Shown here piece by piece: positions 8,285 to 15,498 of a DNA stretch of 64,000 nt; position 1 is the first letter of the stretch; every line of letters begins with the position of its first letter. The position numbers and the translations under genes are program-made. The stretch lies in contig NZ_LGUI01000003.1 of the NCBI RefSeq assembly GCF_002891295.1, positions 620,001 to 684,000 of the forward strand. Reading direction: 5' to 3'. The DNA comes from Streptomyces eurocidicus. GTDB lineage: Bacteria; Actinomycetota; Actinomycetes; Streptomycetales; Streptomycetaceae. The notes below the pieces were generated by a model, which worked only from the letters and a program-made list of their open reading frames with translations, was not told the DNA's origin and ran no database searches.

Positions 8285-8989
8285 TCAGATGCCCATGCCG
8301 ATGCCGCCGCCGACAGGCAGGACGGCCCCGGTGACGTACGAGGCCGACTCCCCCGCGAGGAAGCGGACGGCGGCCGCGACCTCCTCGGCGGTGCCCGGCC
8401 GGCCGAGGGGCGTCATCCGCATGACGTCCTTCATCCGGCGGTCGGTGAGCTGCTTGGTCATGTCGGTCTCGATGATGCCGGGCGCGACCACGTTGACGGT
8501 CACCCCCCGGGAGCCGAGCTCCCAGGCGAGCGAGCGCGCGAAGCCCACCAGGGCCGTCTTGGTGGCCGCGTAGTTGGCCTGGCCCGGCGAGCCGAGGAAG
8601 CCGAGCGCGGAGGACATCAGGACGATGCGGCCGCCGCGCGCCGCGAGCATGCCCCCGGCAGCGGCCCGCACGGTGCGGAACACCCCCTGGAGGTTGGTGG
8701 CGAGCACCTCGTCGAAAGCGGCGTCGTCCATGCGCAGCAGCAGGGTGTCGCGGGTGATGCCCGCGTTGGCCACCAGGACGTCCACGGGCCCCTGTTCGGC
8801 CGTGACGGCCGCGAAGGCGGCCGCCACCGACTCCGGGTCGGTGACCTCGCAGCGCACGCCGAAGAAGCCCTCCGGCGGCTCCCCGGAGCGGTGGCCGACG
8901 GCCACCCGGTCGCCGTCGGCGGCCATCGCCCGGGCGACGGCGAGGCCGATCCCCCGGTTCCCTCCGGTGATGAAAACGGAACGTGACAT
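8285..8989 (-). CDS. FabG-like 3-oxoacyl-ACP reductase (SDR)
   Basis: NADPH-dependent ketoreductase of the classical SDR fold, expected to reduce a beta-ketoacyl-ACP or a butenolide-type intermediate. The cofactor motif is ITGGNRGIG. The NAGITRDTLLLRM segment is typical of FabG, and the catalytic triad Ser127, Tyr140, Lys144 has the canonical spacing (SSALGFLGSPGQANYAATK). The tail GGGIGMGI is characteristic of actinobacterial FabG. At 234 residues it is full length. It lies 82 bases downstream of the KAS III-like gene in the same orientation. Its presence beside dedicated ketosynthase and carrier protein genes suggests a pathway-specific copy rather than the housekeeping enzyme. Confidence 0.88.
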   Translation of the reverse strand: MSRSVFITGGNRGIGLAVARAMAADGDRVAVGHRSGEPPEGFFGVRCEVTDPESVAAAFAAVTAEQGPVDVLVANAGITRDTLLLRMDDAAFDEVLATNLQGVFRTVRAAAGGMLAARGGRIVLMSSALGFLGSPGQANYAATKTALVGFARSLAWELGSRGVTVNVVAPGIIETDMTKQLTDRRMKDVMRMTPLGRPGTAEEVAAAVRFLAGESASYVTGAVLPVGGGIGMGI

Positions 8990-9071
8990 GTTCTTCCCCT
9001 TACTAGGGCCGGCCGGTGCTCTCCGCGCACCCCGCGGCCGGCTCCTTCGGTCGTCGGTGAACGGCGTTCGG

Positions 9072-10136
9072 TCAGTCCGCCGGTTGCCCGGCCGGGCGCT
9101 CCACCACCAGGCACGACCAGGTGAATCCGGCCCCGGCGCTGAAGACCAGCGCCAGCTCGCCCGGCGCCAGGGTCCCCTCGCGCAGCAGTCCGGCCAGGCT
9201 CGCGGCGGCGTCGCCCGCCCCCAGGTGGCCGGTGTCGCGCCCCGGGTCCAGCAGTTCGGCGGCGAGCGTCCCGGACAGCACCGGGATCCACGACTCGTTC
9301 AGGGACTTGAGGCCGAACCTCGGCAGGACGGCGTACCGCAGGCGCGGATCGCCGGGTTCCGTCCCGGCGTCGCGCAGGGCCCGCGCGACGACCTCGCGGA
9401 TGGCCGCCTCGTTCGTGGCGTGGAAGCCGTCGCTGCCCCGCTCGGTCAGATACGCGCGTTTGGTGGCGCGCATGTCCACCCGGTCCCGCAGGGTGCGGGC
9501 GGCGGGGGCGAAGGGGTCCGCGCCCCGGTGCATGGCCTCCAGCTCCGGGGCGGCGACCGTGGCGACCGCCCGCAGGACCAGCGGGTCGCGCGGGCCCGCC
9601 GGCACGGTCAGCAGCACGGCCGTACCGGCGTCCCCGTAGACGACCCCGTAGTCGCCGGCCCACCGGTCGAAGCCCGGTCCGGCGAAGCGGTCGCCCGTGG
9701 TCAGCAGCCCTCTGCGCGGCGTGCCCGGCAGGCTCGCGCGCGCCGCGGCGAGCCAGGCGGCGGTGAGTTCCACGGCGGCCGAACCGCCGTTGCACACCTG
9801 CTGGACCCCGACGGGCAGGGCGTCGCGCGCGCCGAGCCGCGCGGCGATGTAGTGGGCGGGCGACCACAGGTCGTGCCCCTGGTAGTACATCCACGCGTGG
9901 CACACCATGTCGACGTCCCCGGCCGCGACGCCGGCCGCGGCCAGCGCCTTCCGGGCCGCCTCCACCGCCATGTCGGGGGCGGGGACGTCCCCGGAGGCCG
10001 GGACCGTGTCATGACCCAGCTCGCGCGCCGCACGGGCGCGCAGCTGGCCGTCCCCGACGGCCTCGGACGCCCGCTCCCGCCCGTCGGGCAGCCAGAGCTC
10101 AGCGGCCGTGATCCCCACGGCCTCCACCGGTCTCAT
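9072..10136 (-). CDS. KAS III-like acyl-transferring/condensing enzyme, atypical active site
   Basis: Thiolase-fold protein of 354 residues resembling FabH-type ketosynthases. The nucleophile region GVQQVCNGGSAAVEL contains Cys115. The other two FabH catalytic positions are altered: the expected PHQAN-like His region reads LPRFGLKSLNES, and the expected GNTS region reads GHLGAGDAAAS. Such changes occur in KAS III relatives that transfer acyl groups to hydroxyls (CerJ/ChlB-type) or choose unusual starters, so it may not catalyse decarboxylative condensation. The start ATG at 10136 is preceded by GAGGGGG, which is directly abutted by five 11-bp repeats. It is the first gene of the minus-strand unit, diverging from the ACP gene. 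Confidence 0.8.
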   Translation of the reverse strand: MRPVEAVGITAAELWLPDGRERASEAVGDGQLRARAARELGHDTVPASGDVPAPDMAVEAARKALAAAGVAAGDVDMVCHAWMYYQGHDLWSPAHYIAARLGARDALPVGVQQVCNGGSAAVELTAAWLAAARASLPGTPRRGLLTTGDRFAGPGFDRWAGDYGVVYGDAGTAVLLTVPAGPRDPLVLRAVATVAAPELEAMHRGADPFAPAARTLRDRVDMRATKRAYLTERGSDGFHATNEAAIREVVARALRDAGTEPGDPRLRYAVLPRFGLKSLNESWIPVLSGTLAAELLDPGRDTGHLGAGDAAASLAGLLREGTLAPGELALVFSAGAGFTWSCLVVERPAGQPAD

Positions 10137-10147
10137 CTCGTAAGCCC

Positions 10148-10202
10148 CCTCAGACCTGCCTCGGACCTGCCTCGGACCTGATTCAGTCCTGCCTCAGTCC
10201 TG
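10148..10202. repeat. Five tandem 11-bp repeats upstream of the KAS III-like gene
   Basis: Exact 11-base period. The copies read CCTCAGACCTG (10148-10158), CCTCGGACCTG (10159-10169), CCTCGGACCTG (10170-10180), ATTCAGTCCTG (10181-10191) and CCTCAGTCCTG (10192-10202). On the transcribed minus strand the unit is CAGGxCxGAGG, and the last unit merges into the Shine-Dalgarno sequence of the gene at 10136. An 11-bp spacing places every unit on one face of the helix, as in the direct-repeat operators bound by SARP-type activators. Confidence 0.85.
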
Positions 10203-10465
10203 TCCGCCGCCGTCCCACGCCGGGCCGGCGGGACGCTCGCCGCGACAGGGCGATCGTGGTGAAAGGGTGCCGGTGAATCCACCCGTGATCGCGTGATTGC
10301 CCCTTAGGGAAGGCCGGTTGCGGCTCGTCGGACACATGGCGATGCCACTTTGGGGGTGCTTGCCGATGCCGCCGCGTTGGAGATTCGATTCAGGTCGGCC
10401 GGTCGGAACCGGCCCGATGCCCGGCCCGGTCCACGGCACTCGTCGACCGCCGTCCGGACGGCCAC

Positions 10466-10505
10466 CGGCACCCATCGGCATCCATCAACATCCATCGGCA
10501 CCTGC
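10466..10505. repeat. Four tandem 10-bp repeats upstream of the ACP gene
   Basis: Units CGGCACCCAT (10466-10475), CGGCATCCAT (10476-10485), CAACATCCAT (10486-10495) and CGGCACCTGC (10496-10505, diverged). The array ends about 78 bases before the ACP start. The helical-turn period is compatible with a phased operator; chance slippage is the alternative. Confidence 0.65.
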
Positions 10506-10583
10506 CGGGAGCCGCCCCGGACCGTCGGCGAACGGCGGCACCGGCCGCGCATCGGCGCGAACTTACTGTGCGAAGGGGGAAAA

Positions 10584-10859
10584 ATGAGCGACGCCATCAT
10601 TTCCGAGGAGCTGCGGGCCCGGGTCCGGGCGATCGTCGGCGACGTCCTGGAGGTGGAGGACGACGGCGCCCTCACCGACGAGAGCAGCTTCGCGGACGAC
10701 TTCGACGCGGACTCGCTGCTGGTCATCGAGATCTTCTCGCGCTTCGAGCGGGATCTCGGCATCAAGATCCCGCAGGAGGACCTGACCGAGCTGGACGACC
10801 TGCCGACGGCCTACGCGGTGGTGGCCAAGCACAGCGCCGGCCAGGTCGCCGGTGTCTGA
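10584..10859 (+). CDS. Acyl carrier protein
   Basis: A 91-residue carrier protein that would hold the growing acyl chain on a phosphopantetheine arm. The attachment serine is Ser44 in FDADSLLVIEIF, the usual D-S-L context. Acidic helices typical of ACPs flank it (DVLEVEDDGALTDESSFADDF and DLTELDDLPTAYAVV). Start ATG 10584 is set by AAGGGGGA immediately upstream; an in-frame upstream opening from 10350 passes through the repeat array and lacks a ribosome site. It overlaps the ketosynthase start by eight bases (GTGTCTGA), so the two are translationally coupled. Confidence 0.93.
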   Translation: MSDAIISEELRARVRAIVGDVLEVEDDGALTDESSFADDFDADSLLVIEIFSRFERDLGIKIPQEDLTELDDLPTAYAVVAKHSAGQVAGV

Positions 10860-12093
10860 GCGGAGCGGCCGGCGGGCGCGCCGGGTCGTGGTCACCGGGC
10901 TCGGGGCGGTGAGCGGTCTGGGCCTGGGCGCCCGGGAGTTCACCGCCGCGATCCGCGAGGGCCGCAGCGGCATCGGTCCGGCGCGGCAGTTCGACACCAC
11001 CGGTTTCGATCACCAGCTGGCCGGTGAGGTGGCGGACTTCGACCCCGCCGCCCTCCTGGAGCGGCTGGACCACCGCGAGTGGGGCCGCAGCGGGCAGTTC
11101 GCCGCCGCCGCGGCCAGGATGGCGGCCGAGGACGCCGGGTTCGCCCCCGGCGCCCTCGCCGCCGCCCGCACCGCGAGCTGCTTCGGCACGACGAACGGCG
11201 AGTCGCAGGTCCTGGAGCGACTCGCCACCCAGCGGGTGGAGCGGGGCGCCGAGCACCTCGACGCGGCCCTGGCGGGGCGGGCCGACGCCGGGCGGATCGC
11301 CACCGCCGTCAACCACGAACTCGGCCTCACCGGTGAGGCGCTGACCCTCGGGACGGCCTGCGCGGCGGGCAACTACGCCCTCGGCTACGGCTTCGACCTG
11401 GTCAGCACCGGGGAGGCGGACGTGGTGCTGTGCGGCGGCGCCGACGCCTCCAACCGGGCGACGCACGCGGGCTTCCACCGCCTCGGCGCGCTCGCCGCCG
11501 ATGTCCCCCGGCCCTTCGACGAGCACCGGGACGGCATCGTCACCGCCGAGGGCGGCGCGGCCCTGCTCCTGGAGCCCCTGGAGGCCGCGCTCGCCCGTGG
11601 CGCCCGCGTCTACGCGGAGGTGCTCGGGTACGGCATGACCTGCGACGCGCGGCACATGACGAATCCGCACGGCCCGTCCATCGCCGAGTGCGTCCGGCGC
11701 GCCCACCGCATGGCGGGCGTCAAGCCGGAGGAGGTCGACTACATCTGCGCCCACGGCACGGGGACCCCCGCCAACGAGGCCGCCGAGATCGCGGCCGTGC
11801 GCGAGGCGTTCGGGGACACGGCGCCGCTCCCGCCCGTCAGCTCGGTCAAGTCGATGCTCGGGCACACGATGGGCGCGGCGGCCGCCTTCGGCGCGCTGGT
11901 GTGCTGCGCGGCCCTGCACGAGGGCTTCCTGCCGCCCAGCGCGACCGTGCGCACCGTCGACCCGGCGCTCGGACCGGACCTGGACTGCGTCCCCGGGCGG
12001 GCGCGGGAGGCACGGCCGGCCATCGCCCAGAACCACGGCTTCGCCTTCGGCGGGAACAACGCCGTGGCGATCTTCGGAAGGTTCGACGCATGA
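10852..12093 (+). CDS. Beta-ketoacyl-ACP synthase (KS, catalytic subunit)
   Basis: Condensing enzyme of the FabF/type II PKS KS-alpha group, 413 residues. The complete catalytic set is visible: Cys170 in GTACAAGNYA, His301 in CAHGTGTPANEA and His338 in SMLGHTMGAAAA, followed by the glycine-rich FAFGGNNA near the end. GTG at 10852 is the start, inside the last codons of the ACP gene. The stop overlaps the next start (ATGA at 12090-12093). It would elongate acyl-ACP with malonyl-ACP as a heterodimer with the following cysteine-less partner. No malonyltransferase or dehydratase is encoded nearby, so those must be shared with primary metabolism or be supplied by the hotdog protein. Confidence 0.92.
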   Translation: MSERSGRRARRVVVTGLGAVSGLGLGAREFTAAIREGRSGIGPARQFDTTGFDHQLAGEVADFDPAALLERLDHREWGRSGQFAAAAARMAAEDAGFAPGALAAARTASCFGTTNGESQVLERLATQRVERGAEHLDAALAGRADAGRIATAVNHELGLTGEALTLGTACAAGNYALGYGFDLVSTGEADVVLCGGADASNRATHAGFHRLGALAADVPRPFDEHRDGIVTAEGGAALLLEPLEAALARGARVYAEVLGYGMTCDARHMTNPHGPSIAECVRRAHRMAGVKPEEVDYICAHGTGTPANEAAEIAAVREAFGDTAPLPPVSSVKSMLGHTMGAAAAFGALVCCAALHEGFLPPSATVRTVDPALGPDLDCVPGRAREARPAIAQNHGFAFGGNNAVAIFGRFDA

Positions 12094-13337
12094 CGCTGAC
12101 GACGGCCCCGTACCGCACGGACGGGGCGACGGACCCATGGGCACCCGGCCGGTCCGGGGCACCGTTCCCGGTGGCCCCGGTGGATCTGCTCGGCTGCGCG
12201 GTCCACAGCGCGGCGGGCCCCGGTACGGCCGCGCTCGCCACCGCGCTCGCGGACGGGCGCGGCCCCGCGGCCACGGACGCCGCGGACCGGCCGACCGCGC
12301 CCGACGACGTGCCGTACCCCCCGCTGGACGTGCGTCCGGCCGCCGGGTTCGACCCGGCCGCCGTCCTGGGCCGCAAGGGGCTGGCCCGGCTGACCCGTAC
12401 GGACCTCCTGGGCCTGGCCACGTGCACGGAGGCTCTGGAAGCGGTGGGCGGCCTGGCGGGCCTGAACGGTCCGGCGGGAGCAGACGGTTCGGACGTGGCC
12501 GGTGAGACGGGCGTGGTGCTCGGCAGCTCGCTGGGCAGTGCGAGCGCCGTCGCGGAGTTCACCCGGGACACGCTCGTCCAGGAGCGCCCGTACCTCGTGA
12601 ACCCGTCCGCCTTCCCCAGCACCCTGATGAACTCGGCGGCGAGCCGGGCGGCCATCCGGCACGGCCTCACCGGGCTCAACGCGACGGTGTCGGGCGGCCC
12701 GCTGGCCTCCCTGCACGCGCTGCGCTACGCCCGGAACGCCCTGGTCCGCGGCCATGCGCGGCAGCTGCTCGTGGGCGGCGTCGAGGAACTCTCGCCGCAC
12801 GGCGCCTGGGCCTGGCACCGGGCCGGCGCGCTCGCCCCGGACACCGCGCTCGGCGAGGGCTGCGCCGTCTTCGTCGCCCGGGCCGCGCCCGCCCCGGGCG
12901 AGCGGCCGGGCCCGCGCCGCTCGCCCGGCTGCTCGCCTGCGACATCGGGTCCGCCGAGCCCGGTTCGGGCCCCTCGGCGTGGCCCGCCGGCTCGCCGGCC
13001 TCGTGCGCGACGCCCTCGCCCGCAGCGGGGTCGCCCCGGGGACGTCGCGGTGGCGGCCGTGGGCGCCGCCGGGCGGCGCGGCTGGGCCGCCGTCGAGGAG
13101 CGCGGGCTGCGCCTGGCGTTCGGGCCCGGCCCGGAGCCCCTGCGGCTGCGCGTGCAGCCGCTGCTGGGCGAGACCCACAGCGCGAGCGGCGCCCTGCAGC
13201 TCGCCGCGGTCCTGGCCCGCTGGCAGGACGTGCCGACGGCACGACCGGCGACCGCCGAACGCGCCGCTGTGATCACTTCGGTGGGCCCCGACGGTTCGGT
13301 CGGCTGCGCCGTCGTCGTACGCCCCGAGTCCGCCTGA
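12090..13337 (+). CDS. Chain-length-factor-like ketosynthase (KS-beta), with internal frame disturbances
   Basis: KS-fold partner of the preceding ketosynthase. The nucleophile cysteine is absent: the position reads NATVSGGPLASLHAL where a KS would have a TACASG-type motif, as in chain length factors. LVGGVEELSPHGAWAW and ETHSASGALQLAAVL are recognisable. Between about 12895 and 13055 the literal translation turns into Arg/Pro-rich sequence, while good KS-like sequence is found in the other two frames (PLARLLACDIGSAEP, then GVARRLAGLVRDALARSG), before the literal frame resumes at GDVAVAAVGAAGRR. Three single missing bases in G/C runs would restore one continuous protein. It is coupled to the KS by an ATGA overlap. 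Confidence 0.78.
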   Translation: MTLTTAPYRTDGATDPWAPGRSGAPFPVAPVDLLGCAVHSAAGPGTAALATALADGRGPAATDAADRPTAPDDVPYPPLDVRPAAGFDPAAVLGRKGLARLTRTDLLGLATCTEALEAVGGLAGLNGPAGADGSDVAGETGVVLGSSLGSASAVAEFTRDTLVQERPYLVNPSAFPSTLMNSAASRAAIRHGLTGLNATVSGGPLASLHALRYARNALVRGHARQLLVGGVEELSPHGAWAWHRAGALAPDTALGEGCAVFVARAAPAPGERPGPRRSPGCSPATSGPPSPVRAPRRGPPARRPRARRPRPQRGRPGDVAVAAVGAAGRRGWAAVEERGLRLAFGPGPEPLRLRVQPLLGETHSASGALQLAAVLARWQDVPTARPATAERAAVITSVGPDGSVGCAVVVRPESA

Positions 13338-13355
13338 CCCCCGTCTGGAGACGCC

Positions 13356-14360
13356 ATGCACACCGCGACCGTTGACCCCGCCGCCGTCCAGGAGCCGGCA
13401 CCGGCGCCCGTACCCGCCTTCGAACGGACCGTCCCGCGCGGGATGGTCCACCGCTGGGCCCTCTCCGAGGTGTTCCTGACCGACTCGGTCGCCGGGGCGG
13501 ACGCGCGCTTCACGGCGGCCGCCCAGCTGCCCCTCTCCCACGGCTACTTCCGCGACCACCCGGGGCCCGGCCGTGACTTCCACGACGCGCTGCTCGTCCT
13601 GGAGAGCTGCCGCCAGGCGGTGACCTACGCCGCCCACGCGCACGAGGACGTCCCGCTCTCGACCACGTTCATGGTCACCTCCTGGTCCCTGGACGTGCCG
13701 GACCCGGCCGCGCTGGCCTGCGGCGAGCGCCCGGGCGAGCTGATCGCCGAGGGCCGGGTCACCGACCGGCAGCGGCGCGGCGGCCGGCTCCGCCGCCTGG
13801 TCTTCGCCATGGACCTGCGGCTCGACGGCAAGGCCCTGGGCCATCTGACGATGGACGTCAGCTGCACCCCGACCGACCAGTACCACGCGCTGCGCCGGAT
13901 GCAGCGCGGCTCGGCCGCCCCGACCGCCTTCACCCTGCCCGCCGGCCCGGCGGGCGAGCCGGCCGCGCCCGCGTCCGTGGGCCGCCTCGACCCGGGCAAC
14001 GTGGTGCTCGACGCGGTCCGCGGCACGGCCGACGGCACCCTGGAGGCCGTCCTCAGCCCGCGCACCTTCCGCAACCGGAGCATGTACGACCACCCCTACG
14101 ACCACGTCCCGGCCATGGTGTTCAGCGAGGCGGCGCGGCAGTGCGCGGCCCTGCTCGGGAGCGGCGGCGGCGCGGACGGCGGGAGCGGTCCGGGGCGGGT
14201 GCTGCGGCTGGACGCCGAGTTCGCGAAGTTCGCCGAGCTGGACGAGCCGGTGCGCCTGACCGCCGCGCGCGAACCGGCGGCGGCGGGCCCCGCCGCGTAC
14301 CGCCTGACCGCGACGCAGCGGGAGGACACCGTGGCCCGGCTGACGATCACGATCGGCTGA
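13356..14360 (+). CDS. AfsA/ScbA-family tandem hotdog protein
   Basis: 334-residue homologue of A-factor synthase. AfsA joins a beta-ketoacyl-ACP to dihydroxyacetone phosphate, producing the phosphorylated precursor of gamma-butyrolactones. Two hotdog repeats are visible. The first (about residues 24-160) has VHRWALSEVFLTDS, HGYFRDHPG and LLVLESCRQAVTYAAH. The second (about 205-334) has MYDHPYDHVPAMVFSEAARQ, matching the DH..DHVPGM..LEAARQ signature of the family. Start ATG 13356 has TGGAGA upstream. It is unusual in standing directly behind its own ACP, KS and KS-beta genes and in lacking a neighbouring TetR-type butyrolactone receptor. It could also serve as a dehydratase, since the fold is shared with FabA/FabZ. 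Confidence 0.85.
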   Translation: MHTATVDPAAVQEPAPAPVPAFERTVPRGMVHRWALSEVFLTDSVAGADARFTAAAQLPLSHGYFRDHPGPGRDFHDALLVLESCRQAVTYAAHAHEDVPLSTTFMVTSWSLDVPDPAALACGERPGELIAEGRVTDRQRRGGRLRRLVFAMDLRLDGKALGHLTMDVSCTPTDQYHALRRMQRGSAAPTAFTLPAGPAGEPAAPASVGRLDPGNVVLDAVRGTADGTLEAVLSPRTFRNRSMYDHPYDHVPAMVFSEAARQCAALLGSGGGADGGSGPGRVLRLDAEFAKFAELDEPVRLTAAREPAAAGPAAYRLTATQREDTVARLTITIG

Positions 14361-14413
14361 CGCCCGCCGCGGCTCCTTCCCTCTTCCCCACCCCAGTCCT
14401 CTTGGAGACCCCT

Positions 14414-15103
14414 ATGTCCACGGCCGCCCCCGGCGTCGCCTTCTTCGACGTCGACGAAACGCTCATCACGCTCAAGAGCATGTTCGACTTCTACGACTTC
14501 TTCCTCGACTCGCTGGGCCACAGCGCCGAGGAGAAGGAGCGGCTGAGCCGCGACGCGAGGGACCTGCTCACCCCCGGACTCCCCCGCGAGCAGGGAAACC
14601 GTCTCTTCTACCGCCGCTTCGCCGGTTACGCCGTGGACCAGGTGGCGGAGACCGGCCGCCGCTGGTTCGACCACCACCGGGCGCGCGGCGGCCTCTTCCA
14701 CGACGACGTGCTGGCCGCGCTGCGCGCCCACCGCGCGGACGGCGTCGAAACCGTGCTCGTCTCCGGCTCGTTCCCGGCCTGCCTCGACCCGGTGGCCGCG
14801 TACGCGGGGGCCGACCGCCTCTACGCGACCGTCCTGGAGGCGCGGGACGGCCACTACACCGGCGAGGTCCTGCGGACGATGATCGGCGACGCCAAGGCGG
14901 AGACCGCGCGCGCCGTCATCGAGGAACGGCGGGTCGCGGCCGGGGACTGCTACGCGTACGGGGACCACGTCTCGGACCTGGACCTGCTGCGGCTGGTCGG
15001 CCACCCGGTCGCCGTGGGCACACACCCGGCCGTCGTCGAGGAGGCGGAACGCCTCGGCTGGCGCCGCCTGCCGGGCACGGCCGAGGCGCTCACGACGCCT
15101 TGA
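14414..15103 (+). CDS. HAD-IB family phosphatase
   Basis: 229-residue haloacid-dehalogenase phosphatase of the SerB-like IB subgroup. Catalytic aspartates lie in VAFFDVDETLI near the N-terminus. The Ser of motif II is in TVLVSGSFPACLDP, the Lys in GDAKAETARAV, and the acidic motif III in YAYGDHVSDLDLL. ATG 14414 has TTGGAGA upstream. It is the last gene of the ACP-KS-AfsA unit and is followed by a strong hairpin. In that position a likely role is removal of the phosphate left on the AfsA-type condensation product, a step otherwise done by unspecific phosphatases; this is inference. Confidence 0.87.
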   Translation: MSTAAPGVAFFDVDETLITLKSMFDFYDFFLDSLGHSAEEKERLSRDARDLLTPGLPREQGNRLFYRRFAGYAVDQVAETGRRWFDHHRARGGLFHDDVLAALRAHRADGVETVLVSGSFPACLDPVAAYAGADRLYATVLEARDGHYTGEVLRTMIGDAKAETARAVIEERRVAAGDCYAYGDHVSDLDLLRLVGHPVAVGTHPAVVEEAERLGWRRLPGTAEALTTP

Positions 15104-15130
15104 GCGTCTGCCCACGCTTTGAGCACCATC

Positions 15131-15160
15131 CGGGGGCTGCCGCAGGGCCGGCAGCCCCCG
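15131..15160 (+). terminator. Strong terminator hairpin after the biosynthetic operon
   Basis: CGGGGGCTGCCG (15131-15142) and CGGCAGCCCCCG (15149-15160) pair perfectly over 12 bp around a six-base loop. It lies 27 bases after the HAD phosphatase stop and marks the end of the cluster. Confidence 0.75.
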
Positions 15161-15199
15161 AACGCCACGACGTCCTCACCTCACAAAAAGCCGCCCAAT

Positions 15200-15214
15200 A
15201 ACAATTCATTTGTT
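15200..15214. promoter_or_regulatory. Operator/promoter of the toxin-antitoxin pair
   Basis: AACAA (15200-15204), ttcat, TTGTT (15210-15214) form an inverted repeat in a strikingly AT-rich patch. A -10-like TTAAAC (15213-15218) ends seven bases before the antitoxin ATG, and there is no ribosome site between them, so the message is probably leaderless. Ribbon-helix-helix antitoxins commonly repress their own promoter at such palindromes. Confidence 0.5.
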
Positions 15215-15225
15215 AAACTCTCGGC

Positions 15226-15498
15226 ATGGCTACGTCTCCCGCCCCCGGTGAGGGCCCCGTCCGACCGGTGTCGGTCTCCCTTCACGAGGGCACGATCGCG
15301 GCGCTCAAGGAACGCACCGGCAGACGCGGCATGTCCGCGTACGTGGAAGCTCTCATTCAGCGACAGTTGGAACGGGAACGCCTGCGGGAGCTGATCGAGG
15401 ACGCCGAGGCCGCACACGGCCCGGTGGACGAGGCGGCGGTCGAGGCCAAGCGGGCGCTCCTGCGCGGCGACCGGGCCGGCTCGGCGGACGCCGTGTGA
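15226..15498 (+). CDS. Ribbon-helix-helix antitoxin
   Basis: 90-residue protein. The RHH fold is read from VSVSLHEGTIAALKERTG (beta strand plus helix A) and GMSAYVEALIQRQLERERL (helix B). An acidic helical tail (RELIEDAEAAHGPVDE) of the kind that occupies PIN toxin active sites follows. Start ATG 15226 is probably leaderless. The stop overlaps the toxin start by four bases (GTGA), ensuring coupled translation. It should neutralise the neighbouring RNase and repress the operon at the AT-rich palindrome upstream. Confidence 0.8.
   Translation: MATSPAPGEGPVRPVSVSLHEGTIAALKERTGRRGMSAYVEALIQRQLERERLRELIEDAEAAHGPVDEAAVEAKRALLRGDRAGSADAV

Larger units (their letters stand above)
10137..10583. promoter_or_regulatory. 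Divergent intergenic region between KAS III-like and ACP genes
   Basis: 447 bases with no convincing gene. It must hold the promoters of both halves of the cluster. It carries two tandem arrays (11-bp period at 10148-10202, 10-bp period at 10466-10505), each nearer one of the divergent genes. It also has an imperfect inverted repeat: GCGATCGTGG at 10250-10259 is matched by CCAC at 10279-10282 and GATCGC at 10287-10292. The ACP ribosome site AAGGGGGA ends five bases before its ATG. Confidence 0.6.

Noticed and set aside
12090..13337. Calling the chain-length-factor gene a pseudogene
   Set aside because: The reading frame stays open from start to stop and both ends are good KS-beta sequence; the three frame switches compensate and are as likely to be sequence errors.
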